DNA of 64,000 bases from a bacterium (lineage in GTDB: Bacteria > Patescibacteriota > Gracilibacteria > UBA4473). Of this stretch, positions 17,145 to 25,521 are shown piece after piece. The stretch lies in assembly GCA_009995455.1 (NCBI GenBank), contig JAACPJ010000005.1:22123-86122 (forward strand). The letters are read 5' to 3'. Made by a program: the position numbers and the translations under genes. The number at the start of each line of letters is the position of its first letter. The first letter of the stretch is position 1. The notes beneath the pieces are model-generated. The model was not told the origin of the DNA. It worked only from the letters and a program-made list of their open reading frames with translations, and did no database searches.

Positions 17145-17298
17145 GCCCACCGTTAGTTTGCGGTTAGAGGGCGGGTGTGATATTTTTTCTTTATCCAAAA
17201 TGATGGGGCATAGTGATATAAAAACAACCACAATTTATCTCACGGCAACGGCACATTATTTGCAAGAGCAGATAATTAAACATCCTTTAAACCTATAA
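17143..17298 (+). pseudogene. Tyrosine recombinase/integrase, C-terminal remnant
   Basis: The 51 readable codons encode SLRLEGGCDIFSLSKMMGH, then SDIKTTTIYLTATAHYL. This is the last third of a phage/Xer-type integrase catalytic domain, with the conserved GH (H23) and the nucleophilic tyrosine (Y32). The HxxR box upstream is degraded and the rest of the enzyme is missing, so it cannot be active alone. Its TAA stop overlaps the ATG of the ATPase gene by one base (TAATG), which suggests that the integrase and the ATPase once formed one transcript. Confidence 0.75.
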
Positions 17299-19697
17299 TG
17301 CAGAATACAGAAAAGTCAGGGCTAACATTTCTTCGTGAATATTTTAACAGCGAAAGTACACCATATTGGATCAAACTTTTGATTCTATATGTTATTGAAT
17401 ATGAAGAATTGTCTGACGATTTATTGAAAGTGGTCTTTGATGAGTTTTTACGAGAAAATGATTTAATTCAATTAGAAAATAACCAAATTATTTTACGATT
17501 TCCTGATGAGCTTACTAGTGCCGAAGAGGCGTTAGAAAATAAAATTCTTAAGTCTTTGACTCATAAAGAAGGTGTTAACGCTATCAAAGAGGGGGCATGT
17601 TTAAAATTCTCACCAAACTTAACTGTTATATATGGTAGTAATGGTAGTGGGAAAAGTAGTTATTACAGAATATTTACAAAAATCAGCTCGCAGCCAGGTC
17701 TTTATAAAATATTGCCCAACTGTAAAACTGCTGTTTTTGATAATGAGCAATATAATGCCCAAATAGAGTTTTCAGATAAAGTGCGGTTAGTCGAACCAAG
17801 ATCTAAACACGAGTATTTAGTTGAAATATTTGATCATAATCACACTGGGATTCTTATTAGCCCAAATTCTCATGATATAGAAATTGAACCATTGAAAATA
17901 CATTTGATAGAAAAAGTGAGAGCGTACTTAGATAAAATTGATAGTTTATTAAAAGAATTCATCTCTAAGAAATGCGTTGAGCAAAAAAACCTTAAAACGA
18001 TTTTAGAAAACTCGGTATTGGAACTTAAAAATAAAGTAACAAATGAAACTATTTTTGAGTTGAAAAAAGAAATTGAGGAAGGTTCCTTATCTTTAATAAA
18101 TACAGTTGAAAAATCTTCAGAGGATTTAGAAAATGAGGTAGAGCAGCTCGGTTACGTTTATGATCAAATAAGTTCTGTAACAAAAATTTTAACACCAATT
18201 TACAAAGATAAAGATTTTGAGATTTTATTATTAAAAATAAAAACACAAAAAGAAATTTGTAAACAACAGCGTAAAAAATACAAAGCTATAAAAAATTTAC
18301 CTTATATAGATAATTTTTTGTGGCAGAATTTTATGAAAAGTGGGAAAGCCTTCTTAAAAGAACATTCACATGGTAATTCTTTACAAGTACCAGAGAATTG
18401 CCCCTTTTGTAGTCAAAAAATAGTTAATGGAGAAGCTGCTTACGAACTTATAAAACAATATTTTGAGTTTTTAGAAGCAGATGCAAGTTCGGAGTTAGCA
18501 AAGTTGGAAAAAAAGCGTGATGAAATACTTGAAACTCTTACTTCTATTAAAAAATATTCTGAAGTTGAGAAATCAAAAATTAACGACTCAACTTTGATTT
18601 TAGTGAAAAGCTTTCTTGAAACTTACGAATCTTTATCAAATAGCATCATTGCTACAGAGACAGAATTACCAGAATCTGCTGTGGGTGAAGCACTAAAAAC
18701 ACTTAAAACAGCTTTATCATCAGATTTAATTTTACTATTTAAGCAAAGGCACAAATTGACCGTTAGTAAACTTAACAGTTGCACTGTTTTAATATCTAAA
18801 CTTAATCTTATTAAGTTAACTGGGCTTAAAAATAATGTTTCTGGAGTCAGTAAGAAAGCGCATAATGAGATTATTTCGGAACCCTTTGCCAAAAGTTTAA
18901 GAAATAATTTAGAAAAATTAGGCAGTACACAGTCTAGTACGATAAAGTTAACGACTTCGGGGGCTGGAGGTGTAACAAAAATAATAAAAAAGCTACATGG
19001 GCATAATGTAAAAGAAATAATGAGTGATGGAGAGCAAAGGATTTTGTCTTTTGCATTATTTTTAACAGAGCTTGAATACAAGCAATCGAAGAGGCCTGTT
19101 ATTTTAGATGATGCTGTTACTAGTTTGGACTTTGAACATTTAGAATCTATTGCAAATTTTATTACGGAACTATCTAAATCACAACAAGTTGTTGTTTTTA
19201 CTCATCATGCATATTTTCATGATTATTTGAGTGATAAAGCGGACGATGAATTTGCTAATACACCAACCGTACTCAAAAAATGCCAAATAGTTTATGATCA
19301 AGAAAATGCAGGTGTAGTAATGTCTGAAAGGAATGATACATTTAGAGAGCTATTAGTTTCTGCAGGCAAATCACTTGGAGAAGTTGATAATTATAGACTT
19401 GAAAATGCAGGATGGTATCTTGCTGAAGCTATTGAGGCGTTTATCGATGAAAAAATTTTTTGTGGAAAACCATTGTTAATTGGTAGTGGAAGAACAAATG
19501 TAGTGAAAAGAAAATCAAATATTAGGTGGGGAACCTTAAAAAAAGTTTTAAGTAATGATCCTGATTTAGTTGATGATTTATCGAGTCACTACAGTTATTT
19601 GTCTGACACAAAACGACATCGTACGCCTAGGGATTCACAAATCACAAGACTAAGGGCAATAAAAGAATTTCTTGAGAATTCGGCTAGAGGTATGTAA
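17298..19697 (+). CDS. SMC/RloC-like AAA ATPase, candidate defence protein
   Basis: The 799-residue protein has a split ABC-type ATPase. Walker A is YGSNGSGKSS (112-121). It is followed by a long charged coiled-coil region with a CPFC zinc-hook-like motif (C368, C371), then a signature-like SDGEQ (576-580), Walker B ILDDAVTSLD (D604, D605), and an H-loop FTHHAYF with H636. The C-terminal 160 residues end in a basic region with RHRTPRD. This order matches the AAA_13/RloC-like family of standalone ATPases often found in defence islands; a nuclease function is not proven. The gene looks more AT-rich than its neighbours and sits between two integrase remnants. Confidence 0.72.
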   Translation: MQNTEKSGLTFLREYFNSESTPYWIKLLILYVIEYEELSDDLLKVVFDEFLRENDLIQLENNQIILRFPDELTSAEEALENKILKSLTHKEGVNAIKEGACLKFSPNLTVIYGSNGSGKSSYYRIFTKISSQPGLYKILPNCKTAVFDNEQYNAQIEFSDKVRLVEPRSKHEYLVEIFDHNHTGILISPNSHDIEIEPLKIHLIEKVRAYLDKIDSLLKEFISKKCVEQKNLKTILENSVLELKNKVTNETIFELKKEIEEGSLSLINTVEKSSEDLENEVEQLGYVYDQISSVTKILTPIYKDKDFEILLLKIKTQKEICKQQRKKYKAIKNLPYIDNFLWQNFMKSGKAFLKEHSHGNSLQVPENCPFCSQKIVNGEAAYELIKQYFEFLEADASSELAKLEKKRDEILETLTSIKKYSEVEKSKINDSTLILVKSFLETYESLSNSIIATETELPESAVGEALKTLKTALSSDLILLFKQRHKLTVSKLNSCTVLISKLNLIKLTGLKNNVSGVSKKAHNEIISEPFAKSLRNNLEKLGSTQSSTIKLTTSGAGGVTKIIKKLHGHNVKEIMSDGEQRILSFALFLTELEYKQSKRPVILDDAVTSLDFEHLESIANFITELSKSQQVVVFTHHAYFHDYLSDKADDEFANTPTVLKKCQIVYDQENAGVVMSERNDTFRELLVSAGKSLGEVDNYRLENAGWYLAEAIEAFIDEKIFCGKPLLIGSGRTNVVKRKSNIRWGTLKKVLSNDPDLVDDLSSHYSYLSDTKRHRTPRDSQITRLRAIKEFLENSARGM

Positions 19698-19790
19698 AGA
19701 CTAAATACCGCTGAGTAGTACTTAAATCCGTATGCCCCATAATCTGCATAAGCTTAAATAAATTCCTGTAGTTCAAACTGCGAATTTTCT
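19684..19790 (-). pseudogene. Second tyrosine recombinase C-terminal remnant, opposite strand
   Basis: Read on the minus strand, this stretch encodes VKKIRSLNYRNLFKLMQIMGH followed directly by TDLSTTQRYLVFTYL and a TAG stop at 19684-19686. It is the box-II region of a tyrosine recombinase, with the conserved His (in MGH) and Tyr (in QRY). It differs in sequence from the remnant at 17143. It overlaps the last codons of the ATPase gene and runs up to the stop of the SLH-CAP gene, so only the C-terminal end remains. Confidence 0.75.
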
Positions 19791-21065
19791 TCACTCCCCT
19801 TGAAACAACACCACAATATAACTACCCCCCGGTTCTTGGGTCACTCCGACGCCGGCTTTAGTGAAGCGTGAATTGCTGACATTGTTCCAATGCACGGCTG
19901 AATTTTTCCACCAACCAATCGCGGTTTGTGGGTCGCGCCGTCGCCACACAATGCTTTCGGCTACAAAGCCCGGAATACTGGCCAGTTTGGCGCGTTCAAA
20001 CGGGTCGTTCCCCAGTTTATCGGAGTGAGAATAAATAGCGTTGATTACTAAATGTTCAGCAAAGTTTTGCGCCACGTCTTGTAAATCAGCGTTGAATTGC
20101 ATGCGGTCTTTGCCGTTGGCGACGCGTTCATCGTTGACGCCTTTTAAGACTAAATTTCCAATTCGATTTGCTTCTTCTCGGCTGAGGGTTTTATTGCTTT
20201 CATTGGCCGCGTATTTAGCGGCTTGCCATTGAGAATAAGAGCTAATGTAACCACCACTCACTTGTGGGCCTGGTGGATTGGAGGCAACCACATACAACGG
20301 TGAAATCTCAAAATTACTGGCGTTTGGAGTGGGCGCCGGTTCAGCTGGAAAGGTGACGGTTGGTTTTTCAATAATGGGGGTAACCGCTTCTGGGGCGGGT
20401 AACGGCGTTGGGGTGACGTCTACAATTGGTTTTACTTGAGTTGGGGCATCAAAAGCGAGTTCGGTCACGCCTTCAACCGGTGGCGGAGATAGGGTGACGG
20501 CTGGGTATTGGCTAAATTGCTGAATAGCAAAAGCCATTTGTCCGCGGGTCAGCGCGCTCTCGGGGTCTTCATCGAAAAAAGTAAAAAAGGCGCGCTTTTT
20601 CTCTAAACCTTCATAGTAAGATAAATACCAAGGGGCGGCTTTTTTTACCGGATCATCAAAATAAAACTGGTATAAAATTTTAGCGGCTTCAGCTTTATTA
20701 ACCGTATTTTCAGCGCCAAAGCTGCCGTCGGCGTATCCATCAATTACTTCTCGGGTTTCGGCTACACAAACCGAAGGTCGGTACCAAACGGCGCTCGGGA
20801 TATCACTAAAACAACTTTTGTCACTTTGCGCTTGGTAGTCCACTTGGCGCTGGTACTTAGTGGCCATTAAAATCTTAATAAACTCTGCCCGGTTAATCCC
20901 TTGTTTGGGCCGGTAGGTGTTATCTTCATAGCCCTTTACGATACCGCGCTTGGCGAGTTCGTTAATGGCTGGGGCGTAAGGGCTTTTGCTAATATCGGTA
21001 AAATCTGCGGCTTGCACCACTGGCGCAAAGCTGAAAATTAAAATCAATAATAGGAAATTTCGCAT
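19791..21065 (-). CDS. S-layer-anchored CAP/SCP domain protein
   Basis: The protein has 424 residues with a signal peptide (about 1-19). Two to three SLH repeats follow: ADFTDISKSPYAPAINELAKR with GYEDNTYRPKQGINRAEFIK, then a second with GYADGSFGAENTVNKAEAAK. A Pro/Thr-rich linker (about 195-250) leads to a C-terminal CAP domain with VNDERVANG, FAEHLVINAIYSHSD, and an ESIVWRRRDPQTAIGWWKNS block. SLH repeats hold it to the cell wall. Bacterial CAP domains are secreted and of uncertain activity. Its stop codon is adjacent to the integrase remnant. Confidence 0.85.
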   Translation of the reverse strand: MRNFLLLILIFSFAPVVQAADFTDISKSPYAPAINELAKRGIVKGYEDNTYRPKQGINRAEFIKILMATKYQRQVDYQAQSDKSCFSDIPSAVWYRPSVCVAETREVIDGYADGSFGAENTVNKAEAAKILYQFYFDDPVKKAAPWYLSYYEGLEKKRAFFTFFDEDPESALTRGQMAFAIQQFSQYPAVTLSPPPVEGVTELAFDAPTQVKPIVDVTPTPLPAPEAVTPIIEKPTVTFPAEPAPTPNASNFEISPLYVVASNPPGPQVSGGYISSYSQWQAAKYAANESNKTLSREEANRIGNLVLKGVNDERVANGKDRMQFNADLQDVAQNFAEHLVINAIYSHSDKLGNDPFERAKLASIPGFVAESIVWRRRDPQTAIGWWKNSAVHWNNVSNSRFTKAGVGVTQEPGGSYIVVLFQGE

Positions 21066-21147
21066 ACTTTCGTATTTAACGTTTTAAACCGAAAATTGTG
21101 AACTTTTAAGATTTGACCAGATTTGTAATTAATTTAAAAAACTAATA

Positions 21148-21507
21148 ATGAAGAAGATTGAAATCGGAACTGAATTACTTTTTCCACAAGCAAATACTTT
21201 AGCCTTTAGAGTTTTAAGAGTGATTGATTTGCCCGATGGGACTATAGAAGCTGATGCTTATCACATTCCTCATCAGTCTTCTGATCAAGAGATTTTTGAT
21301 CATTTCGAACAAATTCGATCTTGTGGTTTTATGCGACAATATCAGGCAGTACAAACACAGCGTGTGGCTATGCCAGAGGTGTGGTATCAAATTAATTATA
21401 TTATGTCGCTTAGTTTTCCGTCTCAAGTTGATGCAGCTGGAGCCGAGTGGATTCCTCCATATCCTCGATTTGATTGTGAACCTTTTATTGTGAAGCCACT
21501 TAATTGA
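21148..21507 (+). CDS. Hypothetical protein, 119 residues
   Basis: I do not recognise this protein. It is soluble, with no signal peptide or membrane helix. It begins MKKIEIGTELLFPQANT, resembling a small beta-barrel start, and contains an acidic SSDQEIFDHFEQI helix and a Trp/Pro-rich C-terminus (EWIPPYPRFDCEP). The ATG follows an AT-rich stretch without a Shine-Dalgarno, and it ends in TGA. tRNA-Leu follows 48 bases later. Confidence 0.5.
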   Translation: MKKIEIGTELLFPQANTLAFRVLRVIDLPDGTIEADAYHIPHQSSDQEIFDHFEQIRSCGFMRQYQAVQTQRVAMPEVWYQINYIMSLSFPSQVDAAGAEWIPPYPRFDCEPFIVKPLN

Positions 21508-21555
21508 TGCGCTTGCGAGACCTCAAATTTTTAATAGGATTTGACCGCCTTCGAT

Positions 21556-21643
21556 GCACGAGTGGCGAAACGGTAGACGCGCTAGCTTGAGGGGCTAGTG
21601 AGATTCATTTCTCGTGGAGGTTCAAATCCTCTCTCGTGCACCA
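21556..21643 (+). tRNA. tRNA-Leu (GAG)
   Basis: This is an 88-base class II tRNA: acceptor GCACGAG/CTCGTGC, anticodon loop CTTGAGG with GAG, a long variable arm as expected for leucine, a T-arm with TTCAAAT, and an encoded ACCA end. Confidence 0.95.
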
Positions 21644-21727
21644 CTTCATCGATGACTTCAAATCTTTCATTTAAAAAAAATTACAGATTTTTCGTAATCA
21701 ATTCCTTTTTCAAAAAAACCTAAAACT

Positions 21728-21749
21728 CCCGCCTTCGCGGGGCTTTTTT
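21728..21749 (+). terminator. Intrinsic terminator after tRNA-Leu
   Basis: CCCGC pairs with GCGGG around a CTTC loop, followed by GGC and six T. It lies about 85 bases after the tRNA. Confidence 0.8.
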
Positions 21750-21782
21750 GAATACTATCTGAAATAGTTTTTATTCTGCTTT

Positions 21783-21809
21783 TAAACCACTAGACGTGCT
21801 GGTTTTTTT
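21783..21809 (+). terminator. Second terminator-like hairpin before the VirD4/HerA-like gene
   Basis: AAACCAC and GTG(C)TGGTTT pair around TAGAC, followed directly by a T-run. It may insulate the ATPase gene promoter from tRNA transcription. Confidence 0.55.
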
Positions 21810-21822
21810 GCTTAAAATCTGG

Positions 21823-21828
21823 TAGAAT
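21823..21828 (+). promoter_or_regulatory. -10 box (TAGAAT) of the leaderless ATPase gene
   Basis: TAGAAT ends seven bases before the ATG at 21836, so transcription should start at or next to the start codon. A -35 is not convincing because the terminator hairpin occupies the expected place. Confidence 0.45.
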
Positions 21829-21835
21829 AAAACCC

Positions 21836-24283
21836 ATGGCTAAAGCCCATCCAAAAACTATTTTACGCCTTGAAGTACCGCGCGGAAGTGCGCGGGGTCC
21901 TTTGGCGTTTGAGCAGGTTTTGGCAACATTGCATGGCTTGCTGCTCAAACAAACTTCACAAACGGGGGATGAAAGTGTGAGTTTTGAAATCGCTCGTGTG
22001 AAAGGGAGGATTTATTTTTATATTGTGGTGCCAAGTCACTTGCGAACTTTAATCGCTTCGCAGATTTATTCCCAATATCCAGGGGTAGAAATTAAAACCG
22101 TCCCAGAGTACTTCACCCAAAGCCTGGTGAAAGATAAACAAGTTTTTACCGCAACCTTGCGACCGCAAAATAATTGGGTTTTTCCGTTTAAAAGGTATCC
22201 GCAGTTTGAAGACAAACTCAACCAATTATTTGAAGACCCATTAGGGCCAATGACGTCTGGTTTATCACATTTAAACGTGGCTGATGATGCAGCGATATTA
22301 CAATTTGTGGTCGCGCCTATTAACCGAAAATGGAATGAGATTGCGCAAAAAACGCTACGTCGATTTATGGGAGGTGGGGTGTGGAAATATGAATGGTTTA
22401 GAAATATGTACCAATGGGCGCGTTTGAGTCCTAACAAAAAAGAACGGCAAATACGGTCTCCGATTTGGATACTTTGTTTAGTATTGTTTGGCTGGAAAGG
22501 CGCGCCTACGTTAGACGGAAAATCTAATTCGGGTGACGAAGACGATTTGGATCGACAATCAAAATCATCTAGCCGGCATGACCAAGAAACAACCTTTACG
22601 GCCGCTTATGACAAATTGATTCGTTTGAATTTTGCGGTTAATATTCGGGCGGTTTATATTCACTCTGATCCAGATGTGATGCATGCTGAAGCCAAAATTC
22701 GTGAACTCGCCGGAAGTTTTCAGCAGTTTAGTTTAGCCGATAGCAATAGTATGGGGATTTCAACACTGGCGCGAGATCGTCAGTCAGAAGCCTTTAAAAA
22801 TGTGTTGCACCGACGTCCAAATGATCCGTTTGCGCTGAGCCAAGAAGAATTAGCCACTATGTATCATTTGCCGACCGAAACGGTCACTACGCCCTCAATT
22901 CAGTGGGTTGATAGCCCAAAATTAGAACCGCCTTCACACCTGCCCGGTCCAGAAGAACCAGATATTACTTTGATGGGGCAAACCAACTTTAGAGGGCAAA
23001 ATAATAAATATGGCATTAAGCTCGATGACCGTCGTCGTCATGTTTATGTGATTGGTAAAACGGGTATGGGAAAATCTACCTTGCTGGAAAATATGATTCG
23101 AGCCGATATTGAAGCGGGTAAAGGGGTAGGGGTTATTGATCCGCATGGTGATCTCGCCGAAGCGGTGATGCGATTTATCCCGAAACATCGAACCAATGAT
23201 GTGATTGTGTTTGATCCGTCTGATCGAGGGTTTCCGATTGCCTTTAATATGCTGGAAGGAAAAAACGTGGAGCAACGGGCGGTGATTGCTTCTGGTTTGG
23301 TAGGCGTTTTCAAAAAGCTGTATGCCGAAAGTTGGGGGCCGCGGCTTGAGCATTTTTTACGAAATACAATTTTGGCTTTAATTGAAGCCCCTGATACAAC
23401 GATTTTAGGGATTCCACGAATGCTGGTGGATAAAGATTATCGCGCTAAGATTTTACATTTTGTAGAGGACCCAATGGTGCGAAGCTTTTGGGAAACCGAG
23501 TTCAATGCTCTTCCGCCGGCAAAATTGGCAGAGGCCGTCGGGCCCATTCAAAATAAAGTGGGACAGTTTTTATCCACTTCAATTATTCGAAATATTGTTG
23601 GACAACCTAAATCCACACTCGATTTACGGTTTGCGATGGATAAAGGGAAAATAGTGATAATTAATTTATCAAAAGGAAAAATTGGGGAAGATAATTCAAC
23701 TATGCTCGGGTCAATGTTGATTACTAAGTTTCAAATTGATGCGATGAGCCGCGCTGATACACCAGAAAAAGATCGCCGAGATTTCTCGCTTTATGTGGAT
23801 GAATTTCAAAATTTTGCGACCGACAGTTTTGCGACTATTTTATCTGAGGCTCGTAAATATCGTTTAAGTCTGACAATGGCGAATCAATACATCGAACAAA
23901 TGAGCGAGGAAGTTCGAGCGGCTGTGTTTGGAAATGTAGGGTCTTTGGTTTCTTTTCAAGTTGGGATAGATGACGCTAAAGTCTTATCAGAGCAGTTTGA
24001 TGAAGAGTTAGTTTTGCCGGCTCATTTAGCTGGATTACCCAAATACAAAGTTTATAACCGAATTATGGTGGATGGGATGACGACGCCTGTTTTTTCTGGC
24101 GACACTCTGCCACCACCTGAACTTGAAACCGATGAAGACCCAGAAGAACGCGCAAAGAAAATTGTGAATTTTTCACGGCAACGTTACGCCAAACCCCAAG
24201 CCGATGTAGAAGAAAAAATTAAGCGCTGGAGTCGCAGTGAACACGAGAAAAAAGGCAAAGAGAAAGGCGGTCATAAATCTTAG
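21836..24283 (+). CDS. VirD4/TraG-HerA-like ATPase of type IV secretion kind
   Basis: The protein has 815 residues. The first 370 or so form a domain seen with CPR conjugative-type ATPases (function unknown). The motor follows: GIKLDDRRRHVYVIGKTGMG with Walker A GKTGMGKST (407-415), GVIDPHGDLAEAV, VFDPSDRGFPIAFN, and Walker B YVDEFQNFAT (D655, E656). The C-terminal part has LTMANQYIEQM and ends in a basic lysine-rich tail. This resembles the coupling ATPases that bring DNA or protein to a type IV secretion channel. No membrane helix is obvious, so it would be peripheral. It may serve the T4SS-pilin-like proteins of this window, which is inference. Confidence 0.75.
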   Translation: MAKAHPKTILRLEVPRGSARGPLAFEQVLATLHGLLLKQTSQTGDESVSFEIARVKGRIYFYIVVPSHLRTLIASQIYSQYPGVEIKTVPEYFTQSLVKDKQVFTATLRPQNNWVFPFKRYPQFEDKLNQLFEDPLGPMTSGLSHLNVADDAAILQFVVAPINRKWNEIAQKTLRRFMGGGVWKYEWFRNMYQWARLSPNKKERQIRSPIWILCLVLFGWKGAPTLDGKSNSGDEDDLDRQSKSSSRHDQETTFTAAYDKLIRLNFAVNIRAVYIHSDPDVMHAEAKIRELAGSFQQFSLADSNSMGISTLARDRQSEAFKNVLHRRPNDPFALSQEELATMYHLPTETVTTPSIQWVDSPKLEPPSHLPGPEEPDITLMGQTNFRGQNNKYGIKLDDRRRHVYVIGKTGMGKSTLLENMIRADIEAGKGVGVIDPHGDLAEAVMRFIPKHRTNDVIVFDPSDRGFPIAFNMLEGKNVEQRAVIASGLVGVFKKLYAESWGPRLEHFLRNTILALIEAPDTTILGIPRMLVDKDYRAKILHFVEDPMVRSFWETEFNALPPAKLAEAVGPIQNKVGQFLSTSIIRNIVGQPKSTLDLRFAMDKGKIVIINLSKGKIGEDNSTMLGSMLITKFQIDAMSRADTPEKDRRDFSLYVDEFQNFATDSFATILSEARKYRLSLTMANQYIEQMSEEVRAAVFGNVGSLVSFQVGIDDAKVLSEQFDEELVLPAHLAGLPKYKVYNRIMVDGMTTPVFSGDTLPPPELETDEDPEERAKKIVNFSRQRYAKPQADVEEKIKRWSRSEHEKKGKEKGGHKS

Positions 24284-24320
24284 ATTGACTTTATTATGAT
24301 AAGTTTTAAAAATTGTTTAG

Positions 24321-25097
24321 ATGCTAGAACAATTTGAGGCTGCTTTAAGAGTGTCTGAATGGCCAAAAATCAAAACGCCTCCTCGGGTTTTAGATTTTTT
24401 AAAAGGAAATGAGGTAGATATTCCAGGCTTAGGGCCAGATAGAGAATCATTACAACGCCACTTTTCTCTGAACTTTTTACAGCAAGATTTGCCTGATATT
24501 TTATTTAAAAGTCATATGTCTGCCGCAGGCAGAGGTTTAATTGTTTTTCGTGATCAAGTGAGTCTTCGCTCAAAGCGGGTCTTAAGTTTTTTAGATTGGC
24601 CAGAAGGTTGGAACCATCCGCACATAAATCCAATGGATGCGGGTGTTGAAAATGCGATAGAAGCCAATATAGATCTAGGACTATTAATTATGACTAATCT
24701 TTATACTCGCATGCTGCTGGCTTATAGTGATGCAAATAAAGAACCGAACTTTAAAGCCATCGAAACGGCTTGTTTAAAGGTGGCTCGAAAGGTTATGCAG
24801 CTAGCAGGAGAAAATGACACGGTGCGCGATATAGAGTCAATCTTAGGCTGTTTTGATGATCGTAATACGCCCGTATTTGAACTAAACGCGGCACAAAATA
24901 TAGATGTCACTACTCAAACCAGGTGTCAGCTAATGAGTGTCATGAATCGTGATATGGAAATTATGAATTTATTAGCGCTTGAAAAATGCCCGGCTTTTTA
25001 TCATGGGTTTATTAATCAATACACCAAAACTATGACCCAGGTTGCCATAGAATCACAAACTACAGACAGCGTTGGGGTTTTACCGCAAAGCGTTTAA
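24321..25097 (+). CDS. Hypothetical protein, 258 residues
   Basis: I do not recognise a family. The protein is soluble and mostly helical, with FLKGNEVDIPGLGPDRESLQ near the start, a Trp/His patch FLDWPEGWNHPHIN in the middle and a long helical region to the end. It lies 37 bases after the VirD4/HerA-like gene on the same strand and could share its transcript. Its 3' end overlaps the HEPN-like gene on the other strand by 18 bases. Confidence 0.5.
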   Translation: MLEQFEAALRVSEWPKIKTPPRVLDFLKGNEVDIPGLGPDRESLQRHFSLNFLQQDLPDILFKSHMSAAGRGLIVFRDQVSLRSKRVLSFLDWPEGWNHPHINPMDAGVENAIEANIDLGLLIMTNLYTRMLLAYSDANKEPNFKAIETACLKVARKVMQLAGENDTVRDIESILGCFDDRNTPVFELNAAQNIDVTTQTRCQLMSVMNRDMEIMNLLALEKCPAFYHGFINQYTKTMTQVAIESQTTDSVGVLPQSV

Positions 25098-25466
25098 AGC
25101 GCGTTCAAATTCACGCCTGGCTTGGCTGGCCGTTTTTTCATAGACTTCAAAATTTGGTTCATGTGCCGCTAAATTTCTGGTGCGATGGAGTTTCCAAATA
25201 ATTTTTTCATTCGGAAGCCTTTTAACAACTTTTTTTATTAAAGTCGCTCCGTTGGTGCGACTGGCTGGGTACATGCTTTGTAAGGCCGAAATAAAAGCTT
25301 TGTGGGCATCCATTAATCCATGGTTGGGGTCCAAGTTTTTAGTTTTACTGATGTTTTCTTTAGCCCTGAAAAAATTGTTTTTACTGAGTTTTGGCACTCG
25401 GCTGAGTTTCCAAACAATAAATCCTAAAGCGATTGCTACTACGGGTGAGAGCCAAATAAATTCCAT
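25080..25466 (-). CDS. Membrane-anchored HEPN-like protein
   Basis: The 128-residue product has one N-terminal membrane helix (about 4-19) and a helical domain. That domain contains DAHKAFISAL and, near the end, LHRTRNLAAHEP. The last gives R97 followed by four residues and H102, the Rx4-6H pattern of HEPN domains. Many HEPN proteins are RNases, but single-helix-anchored versions with RNxxAH can also be non-catalytic. It is not coupled to an antitoxin-like gene here. Confidence 0.5.
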   Translation of the reverse strand: MEFIWLSPVVAIALGFIVWKLSRVPKLSKNNFFRAKENISKTKNLDPNHGLMDAHKAFISALQSMYPASRTNGATLIKKVVKRLPNEKIIWKLHRTRNLAAHEPNFEVYEKTASQARREFERALNALR

Positions 25467-25521
25467 AGCCCTAGCATACCGATAGTCACTAAAATGTCGA
25501 CGAACAGAACCACGGTAAGGC

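Larger units (their letters stand above)
16984..19790. mobile_element. Decayed integrative element at tRNA-fMet carrying one ATPase gene
   Basis: The parts are a tRNA-fMet gene, a decayed duplicate of the tRNA 3' end, an integrase C-terminal remnant, an AT-rich ATPase cargo gene, and an oppositely oriented integrase remnant. Together they describe a former tRNA-targeted element, or two, that lost integration functions. Exact ends cannot be set because no second intact attachment copy is seen near 19.7 kb. Confidence 0.5.

Noticed and set aside
18623..19081. A 152-codon minus-strand frame inside the ATPase gene
   Set aside because: It is antisense to the conserved signature region of the ATPase and has no family features or start signals of its own.
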